Shown here: positions 1 through 8,391 of the stretch, piece by piece
How positions within the stretch are numbered: the stretch's first letter is position 1
Layout: the number at the start of each line of letters is the position of its first letter
Program-made: the position numbers and the translations under genes
The notes under the pieces: generated by a model
Told to the model about the DNA's origin: nothing
Seen by the model: only the letters and a program-made list of their open reading frames with translations
Database searches by the model: none
Assembly: GCF_002831565.1 (NCBI RefSeq)
Contig: NZ_CP025096.1
Coordinates: 2,643,027-2,707,026, forward strand
DNA length: 64,000 bases
Direction of reading: 5' to 3'
Source: Spirosoma pollinicola
GTDB taxonomy: Bacteria; Bacteroidota; Bacteroidia; Cytophagales; Spirosomataceae

Positions 1-198
1 TCATTCAGAATGAGGCCCATATAAACGCTGAGTTTTTCCCGATTGCGGAAGAGGGTGCCTAAAAAAATAAAGTAACTGCCTATTCGTGACATAAAAGCGT
101 GTAGAAAAACATTTGGATCAATAAGTAGAGATCCTGTTAGTATCCATTCGGGAGAACCGCCATAAAGATAGAATGGTTTCTAACGTAACTTGCGGCAT
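1..198 (-). pseudogene. 5' part of a membrane-protein gene with an apparent frameshift, running off the left edge
   Basis: Read leftwards, one frame is open from about position 180 to the edge and encodes protein-like sequence: KPFYLYGGSPEWILTG, later FMSRIGSYFIFLG, then NREKLSVYMGLILN. It includes a hydrophobic stretch that could be a membrane segment. The open frame has an in-frame stop just upstream and no ATG until position 92. An ATG at 198 opens the neighbouring frame (MPQVTL...). Dropping one base near 180 would join the two into one continuous N-terminus. This could be a decayed gene, a base-call error, or a gene really starting at 92. I do not recognise the family. The gene diverges from the SDR gene at 277, so positions 199-276 would hold both promoters. 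Confidence 0.35.
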
Positions 199-276
199 AA
201 CTTATCCTGTTCTTAACTGGTTTTTAAAATGAAGATGGGGTGGCTTTTAGAGGCTAACACAGATTCGATTTAGTCT

Positions 277-951
277 ATGAATTCATTGATTGTTGTAACT
301 GGTGGTTCTAAAGGAATTGGCCGAGCTATTGCCAACCGATTTGTGGCCGAAGGATTCGATGCAGTTGTTTGCGCCCGTTCTGTTGACGGTATCCATGAGC
401 CGGGATTGTTGCCCATTGCCGCCGACCTTTCCACCCGCGCCGGTGTCAATACCCTGCTTGACTACATTCAGTCGCTGAATCGGCCTGTCGATGTGCTGGT
501 CAACAATACCGGCATATTTCATCCGGGCCAGATTCACAACGAAGCCGAAGGTACGTTTGAACAACTTATGAACACGAACGTAGCCAGTGCTTACCACCTC
601 ACCCGTGGGCTGGTAGGCGATATGATTACCCGTCGGAAGGGGCATATCTTTATGATGTGTTCTACGGCCAGTATAACGGCCTATACCAATGGGGGCTCGT
701 ATTGCATCTCCAAATTTGCGCTACTCGGTATGAGTCGCGTTCTGCGTGAAGAATTAAAGCCGCATGATGTAAAAGTGACGGCTATATTGCCTGGGGCCAC
801 CCTTACGGATAGCTGGGCGGGTTCGGGTTTGCCCGAAGAACGCTTTTTAAAGCCCGACGATGTGGCCAACAGTGCCTGGGCAGCTTATTCATTATCGAAA
901 AGTGCAGTGCTGGAAGAAATACTTATCCGGCCGCAATTGGGGGATATTTAG
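277..951 (+). CDS. short-chain dehydrogenase/reductase (SDR)
   Basis: This is a classical SDR of 224 residues, a little shorter than the usual 240-260. It has the Rossmann motif TGGSKGIG at residues 8-15, NNTG (the NNAG equivalent) at 76-79, catalytic Ser129 in MMCSTAS, and YCISK (Tyr142, Lys146) as the YxxxK motif. Such enzymes are NAD(P)H-dependent and reduce or oxidise carbonyl/alcohol groups in the cytoplasm. The substrate cannot be told from sequence. The C-terminal substrate loop is short (ends IRPQLGDI), which suggests a small substrate. The ATG follows an AT-rich leader with no Shine-Dalgarno site. It is monocistronic, with 144 bases to the next gene. Confidence 0.88.
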   Translation: MNSLIVVTGGSKGIGRAIANRFVAEGFDAVVCARSVDGIHEPGLLPIAADLSTRAGVNTLLDYIQSLNRPVDVLVNNTGIFHPGQIHNEAEGTFEQLMNTNVASAYHLTRGLVGDMITRRKGHIFMMCSTASITAYTNGGSYCISKFALLGMSRVLREELKPHDVKVTAILPGATLTDSWAGSGLPEERFLKPDDVANSAWAAYSLSKSAVLEEILIRPQLGDI

Positions 952-1095
952 AACCAATAGAGGCCCGATTTTGTCGGTAAACCAAATGGCCTGTTGGTAA
1001 CAAATGCCTAACGACTACTGACTTTTTGTATCTTGCGTCCGATTTATCTATTCCTGACCTGCTAACTGTTCACAACTAACTGACTATTATTACGA

Positions 1096-2010
1096 ATGGC
1101 TTCCGTTGAGTATTTGGGTATTGACGTCGGCGGCACGAACGTCAAAATGGGTATTGTTGATGCCAATACCGGTAAAATCTCTAATTTCTATAGCCACGAC
1201 ACCATCAGTTGGCGGGAATCGGGACACTTTGTTGAGCGTTTTGGCGACGCAGTTGCGTTGCAGCTACTGTCGAATAAAGATGTAAAGAAAGTGGGTATCG
1301 GTTTGCCGGGCATGCTTAATCGGGAGCGTACTGTTCCGCTCGAAATCACGGCTATTCCCGAAATCAACGATGTTCCAATGGTGGATTTGTTGAGCAAACG
1401 CTTTGTGGGTATCCAGTTTTTTCTGGCCAATGACGCAAACGCAGCAGCTTTGGGTGAATATTATTTCGCTGAAGAAAAAATTACTGAAAACTATATTTTC
1501 ATCACGCTTGGAACGGGTGTTGGTGGAGCGGCTATCATTAACAAGAAAATTTTTACGGGCGGAGATGGCAACGCCATGGAGCCCGGTCATATTCCATCCC
1601 GGAATGGCCGGGTGTTGGAACGCAACATCGGCAAGAAAGAATTGCTCGATTTAGCCAATTTACGACGTAAGGAATTTAAAGGCGAAACGCACCTTGCCGA
1701 TGACGATAGCATTTCGACAACAGGTCTGGTAGCGGCTGCTGCCGAAGGTGATGAATTAGCCCTTCAAATCTGGACCGAAGTAGGCGAAATGCTGGGTGAA
1801 GGGCTGGCTTCACTAATTAAAGTACTGGATATAAAACAGGTACTAATTGGTGGAGGGTTGTCTGCATCCTTCGATTACATTCTGCCAGCGGTTAACAAAA
1901 CGCTCGAATACTGGCTCAATGATTATTATAAAAACGGATTGAGCATCAAGCGGGCCACTCTCGGAAACGATGCCGGACTACTTGGAGCCGCTTCGCTTTG
2001 TTTCGAATAA
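1096..2010 (+). CDS. ROK-family sugar kinase, zinc motif absent
   Basis: This is a 304-residue ROK/ASKHA-fold kinase, probably phosphorylating glucose or a related hexose in the cytoplasm. It has the phosphate-binding motif DVGGTN (residues 10-15), GIGLPG, LANDANAAALGE with the presumed catalytic base Asp113, and the adenosine-region motif TLGTGVGGA. Typical ROK proteins carry a His plus CxCGxxGCxE zinc site after the EPGH motif. Here EPGHIPSRNGRVLERNIG has the His but no cysteines at all, so it should be a zinc-free variant. A polyphosphate-glucokinase-like role is possible. The gene ends directly against a long inverted repeat. Confidence 0.87.
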   Translation: MASVEYLGIDVGGTNVKMGIVDANTGKISNFYSHDTISWRESGHFVERFGDAVALQLLSNKDVKKVGIGLPGMLNRERTVPLEITAIPEINDVPMVDLLSKRFVGIQFFLANDANAAALGEYYFAEEKITENYIFITLGTGVGGAAIINKKIFTGGDGNAMEPGHIPSRNGRVLERNIGKKELLDLANLRRKEFKGETHLADDDSISTTGLVAAAAEGDELALQIWTEVGEMLGEGLASLIKVLDIKQVLIGGGLSASFDYILPAVNKTLEYWLNDYYKNGLSIKRATLGNDAGLLGAASLCFE

Positions 2011-2127
2011 AGGAAAAAGGGAGTAAAGGGAATAGGGGGAAGAAAGAAACTAAAAGGAAATTACTCAGCGCGAAGTTTTCCCTTTAGTTCCTTTCTTCCC
2101 CCTATTCCCTTTACTCCCTTTTTCCTT
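2010..2127. repeat. 51-bp-arm inverted repeat between convergent genes
   Basis: Arms 2010-2060 and 2077-2127 are complementary except at two positions, with a 16-base spacer. The arms are purine-rich on one side (AAGGAAAAAGGGAGTAAAGG...) and pyrimidine-rich on the other. The repeat exactly fills the gap: it starts on the last base of the ROK stop and ends on the first base of the murB stop. Both mismatches are A·C on plus-strand RNA but U·G wobbles on minus-strand RNA, so the murB transcript can fold it fully. It probably acts as a bidirectional 3'-end hairpin. Confidence 0.85.
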
Positions 2128-3152
2128 CAGATAACATTTACTTCTGGCGATATTGTTACGCCGAATTTATCATGTACAGATTCCTGCACCTTTTTGGCAA
2201 GCAACAGAATTTCGTCGCCGGTAGCATTGCCGTAGTTGACTAAAACCAACGCTTGTCTGGCGTGCACGCCCGCGTCGCCGGAACGGTAGCCTTTCCAACC
2301 CGCCTGCTCGATAAGCCAGCCCGCCGGAATTTTCACCACATCGTCACCCATTGGATAGCCGGGTAAGTCTGGATGTTGGTCTTTTAGGGTATCGAACTGA
2401 ATTTTTGGAATTTCTGGATTTTTGAAGAAACTTCCTGCATTACCAATTTGCGATGGGTCGGGAAGTTTACTTCGCCGAATGCGGATAACGGCTTCGCTGA
2501 TGGCCTTTATAGACAATCTGTCATCCGACACGCCCATCTCGGTTAACGTTTCCTGAATGGCGCCGTAACGAGTGTGAAAGATTGGGCGCTTGTTCAACTG
2601 AAATGTAACACTTGTGATAATGTACTGCCCTTTTAAATCCCGTTTAAACACACTTTCCCGATAGCCGAATGCGCATTCGGCATGCGTAAAGGTCTTTCTT
2701 TCACTTGTCAGTATATGAACGGCGGTAAGTGATTCGAAGACCTGCTCCAGTTCAACGCCGTAAGCCCCAATGTTTTGCATAGGTGCTGCGCCCACTGTGC
2801 CTGGAATAAGCGCTAAGTTTTCCATACCAGCGTAACCACGTTGAACGCAAAACTGAACTAACTCATGCCAGTTAACGCCAGCCCCGGCCGTTATGTAAAT
2901 ATGGTCGTCGTCTTCACGAGAGACGTTTATCCCTTGGATAGCAACTTTTACAACCAAGCCATCAAAATCATGGCAGAGTAATACATTGCTGCCTCCGCCG
3001 AGTATAAGCTTGGGCTGGTTGATGAAATCGGTTAGTTGAAGTACTGTTTTAAGGTCATCTTCATTCGCAACCTCAACCCAATACCGAGCGTTGGCGTCAA
3101 TTCCGAACGTATTATGTGGTTTGAGCGATACGTGGCTTTGTATATTTAGCAT
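2127..3152 (-). CDS. murB: UDP-N-acetylenolpyruvoylglucosamine reductase
   Basis: MurB uses FAD and NADPH to reduce UDP-GlcNAc-enolpyruvate to UDP-MurNAc, the second committed step of peptidoglycan precursor synthesis in the cytoplasm. Numbered from a longer upstream ATG at 3179, it shows NTFGID, the FAD-binding LGGGSNVLL, IPGTVGAAPMQNIGAYG, the catalytic-serine motif GNAGSFFKNP (Ser250) and the terminal SPEVNVI, whose Glu corresponds to the conserved C-terminal glutamate. The layout is E. coli-like (type I). I place the start at the second ATG (3152), giving MLNIQSHVSLKPHNTFG, because family members begin just before LKPxNTFGI. It converges on the ROK gene. Confidence 0.95.
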   Translation of the reverse strand: MLNIQSHVSLKPHNTFGIDANARYWVEVANEDDLKTVLQLTDFINQPKLILGGGSNVLLCHDFDGLVVKVAIQGINVSREDDDHIYITAGAGVNWHELVQFCVQRGYAGMENLALIPGTVGAAPMQNIGAYGVELEQVFESLTAVHILTSERKTFTHAECAFGYRESVFKRDLKGQYIITSVTFQLNKRPIFHTRYGAIQETLTEMGVSDDRLSIKAISEAVIRIRRSKLPDPSQIGNAGSFFKNPEIPKIQFDTLKDQHPDLPGYPMGDDVVKIPAGWLIEQAGWKGYRSGDAGVHARQALVLVNYGNATGDEILLLAKKVQESVHDKFGVTISPEVNVI

Positions 3153-3271
3153 GTACTGGTATGCGTAGTAAGTGCCCAAAATTAACCAAAATCCGGGATG
3201 GGTTTATAAGGATTATACTTCGTTTGAGTTAATGCGAAGACAAATGGTTATTTTTGCCCTTAAATGTAAGG

Positions 3272-3853
3272 ATGGCTATGCGTTTCCGATCGGGAGAAGT
3301 TATTGTATTGGGGTTAATGCTTATGACAGGTTGTGCCAGTAGTCGAACGACTACGTCGGCTGTTGATTACAATAGTTATAACGAAGACTTATCATCAACG
3401 CGGCCTGTTTACAATGCTGCCCCGGCGGTTGCGCCTACAGCTCCTGCAACGGTTACAACACCCGCTATGCCCGTAACGACTCCCCGAAGAACTGATACGC
3501 GCAAGCCCAGCATGCCTGTAGAAGCGCTTCACATAAACCGTCGGCTCGATATGGTATTGGATACCATTGCTACGCAGAATCGTTCTATACGGTATGCCCC
3601 CGGCTTTCGTATTCAGGTATATGTGGGTACGGTACGCAAAGAAGTTGATGACATCAGGTTGTTAATTTCTCAGAACTTTCCTGAGTTGAGCCCTTATCTG
3701 AGTTATAACCTGCCAACTTACAAACTGAAAATTGGTGATTTTATGCGTCGGATGGATGCCGAACGATACTATGCATCAGTGCGACGTTTGATTGGGTCAG
3801 CCCAGTTGCAAGCCGATAAAGTTGACATTCGAAGGAGCCTGTTAATAAAATAA
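3272..3853 (+). CDS. SPOR-like-domain lipoprotein
   Basis: This is a predicted lipoprotein: a basic N-terminus, a hydrophobic run and the lipobox LMTGC. A Thr/Pro/Ala-rich linker follows, then a C-terminal segment of about 75 residues (GFRIQVYVGTVRKEVDD... LKIGDFMRRMDAERYY). The pattern of an aromatic-rich first strand, a later GDF strand and a helix resembles SPOR domains, which bind denuded glycan strands of peptidoglycan. The longer open frame would start with TTG at 3254, so the ATG at 3272 is preferred. It lies between murB (divergent, 119 bases) and gmd, fitting an envelope role. The SPOR assignment is by pattern only. Confidence 0.65.
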   Translation: MAMRFRSGEVIVLGLMLMTGCASSRTTTSAVDYNSYNEDLSSTRPVYNAAPAVAPTAPATVTTPAMPVTTPRRTDTRKPSMPVEALHINRRLDMVLDTIATQNRSIRYAPGFRIQVYVGTVRKEVDDIRLLISQNFPELSPYLSYNLPTYKLKIGDFMRRMDAERYYASVRRLIGSAQLQADKVDIRRSLLIK

Positions 3854-3944
3854 ATTAGTTGTGTATCGCACAATAATTTTTGCGATGTTACCTTTAAGTG
3901 CTACTAAAGATATTAGGTTTGTTATTTTACTATAAGTGTATATT

Positions 3945-5057
3945 ATGAAAAAAGCGTTAGTTACCGGAATAACCGGACAAGATGGTGCCTACCTGACTGA
4001 ACTGTTGCTGGAAAAAGGATATGAAGTGCATGGCATCAAGCGTCGGAGTTCGCTTTTTAATACGCAACGGATTGACCACCTGTATGAAGACCCGCACGAA
4101 AAAAATGTGCACCTTAAACTTCATTACGGTGATCTGTCTGATTCTACTAATATAATTCGTATCATTCAGGAAGTACAGCCCGACGAAATCTACAATCTTG
4201 GTGCTATGTCGCACGTACGGGTCAGTTTCGATGAGCCAGAGTATACTGCTCAAGTAGATGGAATTGGTACGCTTCGTATTCTGGAAGCGGTTCGACTACT
4301 CGGCCTGACCGAGAAAACCCGTATTTATCAGGCCTCAACGTCTGAGCTATATGGTGGTGTTCAGGGGCATGCTCAATCAGAAACGACTCCATTCTATCCA
4401 CGCTCGCCCTACGCCGTAGCTAAACTATATGGCTATTGGATTACGGTCAATTACCGCGAGGCCTATAACATGTTTGCCTGTAATGGTATCCTGTTCAACC
4501 ACGAGTCGCCATTGCGTGGCGAAACCTTTGTGACACGCAAAATTACACGCGCTGTATCACGTATTGGTCTGGGACTACAGGATAAAGTATACCTGGGTAA
4601 TATGGATTCCCTGCGCGACTGGGGTCATGCCAAGGACTATGTTGAGGCAATGTACCTGATCCTGCAACAGGAGAAGCCTGAAGATTTTGTAATTGCTACA
4701 GGTGTTACAACCACTGTTCGTGATTTTGTACGGATGTCATTTGCCGAAATTGGTGTTGAACTGGAGTTTACCGGCGAAGGTGTTGATGAAGTAGGGACAG
4801 TTAAAAGTGCAACAAATCCAGACTTCGCGGTTGAAGTAGGTAAAGCAGTGGTAGCGGTTGATCCGCGCTACTTCCGCCCAACAGAAGTAGACCTGTTGCT
4901 TGGTGATCCAACCAAAGCGATGTCAAAACTGAACTGGAAGCCAAAGTATGACCTTCCTGCTCTTGTAAAAGACATGATGACTTCTGATATCAACCTGTTC
5001 CGTCGCGATCAGCTTCTGGCTAATAGCGGCCACCAGGTGCTGAACTACTTTGAGTAA
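3945..5057 (+). CDS. gmd: GDP-mannose 4,6-dehydratase
   Basis: Gmd converts GDP-D-mannose to GDP-4-keto-6-deoxy-D-mannose, the first step towards GDP-L-fucose and related deoxysugars for surface glycans. About 370 residues, the family length. The extended-SDR NADP site is [14 protein letters not shown], followed by the family hallmark [25 protein letters not shown] and [12 protein letters not shown] carry the Ser/Thr-Glu-Tyr-Lys catalytic set, and [16 protein letters not shown] is also diagnostic. The ATG at 3945 is preferred over an upstream GTG at 3936. No fucose synthase lies next to it. It is followed by a strong hairpin terminator. Confidence 0.96.
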   Translation: MKKALVTGITGQDGAYLTELLLEKGYEVHGIKRRSSLFNTQRIDHLYEDPHEKNVHLKLHYGDLSDSTNIIRIIQEVQPDEIYNLGAMSHVRVSFDEPEYTAQVDGIGTLRILEAVRLLGLTEKTRIYQASTSELYGGVQGHAQSETTPFYPRSPYAVAKLYGYWITVNYREAYNMFACNGILFNHESPLRGETFVTRKITRAVSRIGLGLQDKVYLGNMDSLRDWGHAKDYVEAMYLILQQEKPEDFVIATGVTTTVRDFVRMSFAEIGVELEFTGEGVDEVGTVKSATNPDFAVEVGKAVVAVDPRYFRPTEVDLLLGDPTKAMSKLNWKPKYDLPALVKDMMTSDINLFRRDQLLANSGHQVLNYFE

Positions 5058-5094
5058 GAAAAATAGTCAGCAAATCGATAAGTATCTATACGTG

Positions 5095-5125
5095 CGGTCG
5101 GGTTTGAGAACCCGACCGTTTTTTT
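5095..5125 (+). terminator. intrinsic terminator of gmd
   Basis: Perfect 10-bp stem CGGTCGGGTT / AACCCGACCG (5095-5104 and 5109-5118) with the tetraloop TGAG, followed by seven T. It lies 38 bases after the gmd stop. The same core and loop recur in the opposing terminator at 5141-5170 and, with a base-pair swap, at 37411-37442. Confidence 0.9.
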
Positions 5126-5140
5126 GTCTGTTATCTACAC

Positions 5141-5170
5141 AAAAAAGCGTCGGGTTTGAGAACCCGACGC
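5141..5170 (-). terminator. intrinsic terminator of htrA
   Basis: Perfect 10-bp stem GCGTCGGGTT / AACCCGACGC (5147-5156 and 5161-5170), loop TGAG, next to six A (5141-5146), which become a U-tract on the minus strand. It ends the HtrA transcript. With the gmd terminator 22 bases away it forms a pair of near-identical hairpins facing outwards in one convergent gap. Confidence 0.87.
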
Positions 5171-5199
5171 CACTAATTAACTTACTAACTTATCAACTC

Positions 5200-6735
5200 T
5201 TATACGGGCACAGCGTAATAATACATCCGTGAACTGTTGGGGTACATCCCGATCAGCATCAGGCCTTCGCCTTCTTTTACTGACGCCATGATGGCTTGAA
5301 GATCTTTCGTCGTTTTAACGTTCTTGCCGTTCGCTTTCACGATGATAAACCCTTCTTCAACATCCGTCTCTGCCAGTTTGCCATCAATGATTTTCTTTAC
5401 CCGAACACCACCCGTTACACCTAGTTGCTTGGCTTCCTGTGCGGATAAATCCTCGAAGCTGGCGCCCAGATTGCTCAACGATGTAGTGGCCGCTGTAACG
5501 TCGGTTTTTTTGATCACATCCCGACCACCATTCCGATTGCGAAGTTCAACTTTAACGTCGCGTTCGCTACCGTCGCGGTTAATCGTAACATTCACTATAT
5601 CACCTGGCCGACGACGACCAATGATTTCACGCATTTGAACATCAGAATCCAACGGCTGACCTTCCATCTTAACGATAACGTCGCCTTTTTTCAGGCCAGC
5701 GGCTTCGGCAGCACCTTTTTCAACAACGCTATCAATATAAATACCACGACCTAATTTCAATCCTTTCTCTTTTGCTATCGTGCTGTTCAACTCGATAGGC
5801 AAAATACCGATATAGCCGCGTTGTACATTACCATACTTAAGCAGGTCGGACGATACTTTTTTAACCAGCGATACAGGTACAGCGAAACCGTAGCCGCTAT
5901 AATATCCCGTGGCCGAGGCAATAGCCGAGTTTATACCGACTAATTCGCCACGAAGGTTTACCAAAGCTCCACCCGAATTACCTGGGTTGATGGCGGCATC
6001 CGTCTGAATAAAGGCTTCCAAGGGCATATCCGTTGCCTGTTTGTCAGTACGTCCTTGCTGACGTTGCGCATAATCCTGCTCCAGAATCCCGATTTTACGG
6101 CTCTTCGCACTTACGATACCGGCTGTTACCGTCGATTCCAGATCAAGCGGATAACCGACAGCCAACACCCATTCACCTAATTTCAATGCGTCAGAATCGC
6201 CCAGTGTGATAGCTGGCAGGTCTTTAGCATCTACTTTGATAACGGCTAGATCTGTGAGAGGGTCAGTACCAATTACTTTAGCTTTGAAACTCCGTTTGTC
6301 GGTCATAATCACTTCCACTTCGTCAGCATCCTGAACAACGTGGTTGTTGGTTACGATATAGCCGTCTTTGCTAATAATTACACCCGATCCTGATGCCTGA
6401 CCCTGTTGACGGCGAGGTTGCCGCTGACCGCCGAGTTCGTCGCCAAAAAACTCCCGGAAAATATCAGGGACCTGTTGTTGGCGCACCGTCCGGGTCATTG
6501 TCGTGCGAATATGAACGACCATTGGTGTTACAGCTTCTGCTGCAGTAGAGAAGTCGCCAGGTACGGCAGAAGGCCCGCCCGGCATTGATGCCAGCCGTCC
6601 CGTAATCGCCTGTATTGGCGATGATTCGTTAAAAATTACATCCCGGTTGTTGAAGCCCAACAGGTTGTAAGCAGCCAACGTTACAACACTCGACAGGAGT
6701 GCCATTAACGCCAATAATTTCCAGTTGCTTTTCAT
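5200..6735 (-). CDS. periplasmic serine protease/chaperone of the HtrA (Deg/Do) family
   Basis: This is a 511-residue Do-like protease that degrades or refolds misfolded envelope proteins. It has an N-terminal signal or membrane anchor (residues 7-26), a Gln/Arg-rich linker (about 100-113), and a trypsin-like domain with the triad His132 (NNHVV), Asp162 (TDLAVIKVD) and Ser254 (NPGNSGGALVN). Two PDZ domains follow: one starting near RGYIGI with KKGDVIVKMEG, and a second near the C-terminus with GFIIVKANGKNVKT. The architecture matches DegP/DegQ. Its neighbour upstream is hsp20, transcribed the same way but behind its own terminator, so both may be stress genes without being one operon. Confidence 0.95.
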   Translation of the reverse strand: MKSNWKLLALMALLSSVVTLAAYNLLGFNNRDVIFNESSPIQAITGRLASMPGGPSAVPGDFSTAAEAVTPMVVHIRTTMTRTVRQQQVPDIFREFFGDELGGQRQPRRQQGQASGSGVIISKDGYIVTNNHVVQDADEVEVIMTDKRSFKAKVIGTDPLTDLAVIKVDAKDLPAITLGDSDALKLGEWVLAVGYPLDLESTVTAGIVSAKSRKIGILEQDYAQRQQGRTDKQATDMPLEAFIQTDAAINPGNSGGALVNLRGELVGINSAIASATGYYSGYGFAVPVSLVKKVSSDLLKYGNVQRGYIGILPIELNSTIAKEKGLKLGRGIYIDSVVEKGAAEAAGLKKGDVIVKMEGQPLDSDVQMREIIGRRRPGDIVNVTINRDGSERDVKVELRNRNGGRDVIKKTDVTAATTSLSNLGASFEDLSAQEAKQLGVTGGVRVKKIIDGKLAETDVEEGFIIVKANGKNVKTTKDLQAIMASVKEGEGLMLIGMYPNSSRMYYYAVPV

Positions 6736-6886
6736 AATTAATGGGAAAATCTAATTGCTTTCTTTTTGTGTTAGCGGCAGAGGTTTCTGTCTGATACTAT
6801 AACGGAAAGTAACTTCCGAAAAATCCGATCTATGTGCGTCCTTAACAAAATTTAACAAGGGTTTGTTAACGAGATTTGAAGGTAAT

Positions 6887-6929
6887 AAAAAGCCCGTGAG
6901 AACTACACTCATCACTCATCGGGCTTTTT
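6887..6929 (-). terminator. intrinsic terminator of hsp20
   Basis: The 10-bp arms AAAAAGCCCG (6887-6896) and CGGGCTTTTT (6920-6929) enclose a 23-base loop containing the direct repeat ACTCATCACTCATC. On the minus strand the structure ends in a U-run, 23 bases after the hsp20 stop. Confidence 0.8.
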
Positions 6930-6951
6930 CGTTTGCGATCTATACACTCAA

Positions 6952-7401
6952 TCAGCCACCTATTTCGATCTGGCGCGGAGGCTTCACTTTAGCCTCTTCC
7001 CGTTTTGGTACATCAATTTTCAGAAGTCCATCAGCATAGGTTGCCTGAATGCGGTCGGCATTTATTGATGTGGGTAATGTAAACGTCCGCTGAAACGAGG
7101 AATAGCTGAACTCCCGGCGGGTATATTTCTCGTTACCTTGTCCGGGTTCATCTTTCTGCGTTTCCTGATAGGCCGAGATTGTAAGATTATTATGGTTCAG
7201 GTTGAGTTTGAAATCTTCTTTCTTCAGGCCTGGTGCCGCGACCTCAATACGAAACCCATCCTGATGTTCCAGTACATTGACCGCTGGAACGCTGGTCAGG
7301 CCTGAGGTGGTGTTGGTGTTGAAAAACTCGTTCATGTCGCGACCGAATAGGTTCTCGATCAACGACGGCAAGTGGTTGTTCGTGCGCATTAACGGATTCA
7401 T
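6952..7401 (-). CDS. small heat-shock protein, Hsp20/alpha-crystallin family
   Basis: A 149-residue ATP-independent holdase chaperone that binds unfolding proteins in the cytoplasm. A short N-terminal arm (LIENLFGRDMNEFF) leads into the alpha-crystallin domain: VNVLEHQDGFRIEVAAPGLKK, then LTISAYQE, the Arg-rich FSYSSFQRTFTLP strand, and the conserved ADGLLKIDVPK near the C-terminus. The tail ends RQIEIGG, whose I-E-I matches the IxI anchor that docks neighbouring subunits. The 225-base region upstream is AT-rich and presumably holds the promoter, but no convincing heat-shock element was identified. Confidence 0.93.
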   Translation of the reverse strand: MNPLMRTNNHLPSLIENLFGRDMNEFFNTNTTSGLTSVPAVNVLEHQDGFRIEVAAPGLKKEDFKLNLNHNNLTISAYQETQKDEPGQGNEKYTRREFSYSSFQRTFTLPTSINADRIQATYADGLLKIDVPKREEAKVKPPRQIEIGG

Positions 7402-7626
7402 GACTATCGTGGTTTTAGGTTTGAAAATACGTTAACAAATTCTGATAACTATTTTTCAAACTTTATGCCAGTTCTTGCGTCAGGTCAGATGCAGTTATTT
7501 TGTCATTCTACAGCCAGGGGCAAGACACGTTTATCTGTCAAAATGACGTATAGGATGCTAAAATGACCTATTCTACGCTTGCAGAGGAATCGTCTATGAA
7601 GGAAAGAAAACGAGGAAATGACACGA

Positions 7627-8388
7627 CTACTTTATAGCCAGTGTCTCAAATGCCTTTTCGGCGGCAGCCTGTTCGGCTTTTTTCTTGCTGTAGCCACTGC
7701 CCGTTGCAAAGGGCTCATCATTAATAAATACCTGCGAAATAAACTCCCGGAAATGACTGTTACCTTTCTCCGAGACAATCTCGAATCGAATCTCTTTACC
7801 GTCGCGCTGAGCCCATTCAATCAGGCGACTCTTGTAGTTGCCGTTGTTTTGAACAACAGACTCAATATCGTAGTGGGCCAATAATTCTTTTAGAATAAAT
7901 CCACGGGAGAACCGGAACCCCTTGTCCAGATACACAGCGCCAACCAGCGCTTCGAGGGCGTCGCCGTACATAGACGTGCGGGCCGGTAAACTACGCGTCC
8001 GGCTTCCGTCGTATTCAATGAGTTGATCGAGGCCAATTTTACGGGCAATGCCATTCAGGGTCTCGCGGTTTACAATGCGCGAGCGGACTTCTGTCAAAAA
8101 ACCTTCGTCTTTGTAAGGATATTTTTTGAAGAGAAACTCGGCGATAACCATACCCAGCACCGCGTCGCCCAAATACTCAAGCCGTTCGTTCGATTCCCGA
8201 AACCCTTCGATAGCTGTGGCTTTTGAGGCCGATGTGTGGCGTAGGGCCAGTTGATACAAGCCCAGATTAGATGGGCGTGCGCCAATAATATGGGCGATTG
8301 AGCGACGCAGATTCTTACGTGGATCAGCGTTGCCAGACCGGAACCAGTCGAGAGGGTTAAATAAACTACGCGGCAGAGCGATTTGCAC
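7627..8388 (-). CDS. rnc: ribonuclease III
   Basis: RNase III cleaves double-stranded RNA and processes rRNA and mRNA precursors. 253 residues. The signature is ERLEYLGDAVLG (residues 68-79), with the second catalytic cluster in YGDALEALVGA (Asp143, Glu146). A C-terminal dsRNA-binding domain (NYKSRLIEWAQ ... GSGYSKKKAEQAAAEKAF) completes the family layout. An extra N-terminal 25 residues (PRSLFNPLDWFRSG) is common in Bacteroidota. It lies 3 bases after fabF, so the two are almost certainly co-transcribed with acpP. Confidence 0.96.
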   Translation of the reverse strand: MQIALPRSLFNPLDWFRSGNADPRKNLRRSIAHIIGARPSNLGLYQLALRHTSASKATAIEGFRESNERLEYLGDAVLGMVIAEFLFKKYPYKDEGFLTEVRSRIVNRETLNGIARKIGLDQLIEYDGSRTRSLPARTSMYGDALEALVGAVYLDKGFRFSRGFILKELLAHYDIESVVQNNGNYKSRLIEWAQRDGKEIRFEIVSEKGNSHFREFISQVFINDEPFATGSGYSKKKAEQAAAEKAFETLAIK

Positions 8389-8391
8389 GAC

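Noticed and set aside
5050..5232. Open reading frame of 60 codons overlapping the end of gmd
   Set aside because: It covers two terminator hairpins, has no protein-like sequence and ends inside htrA.
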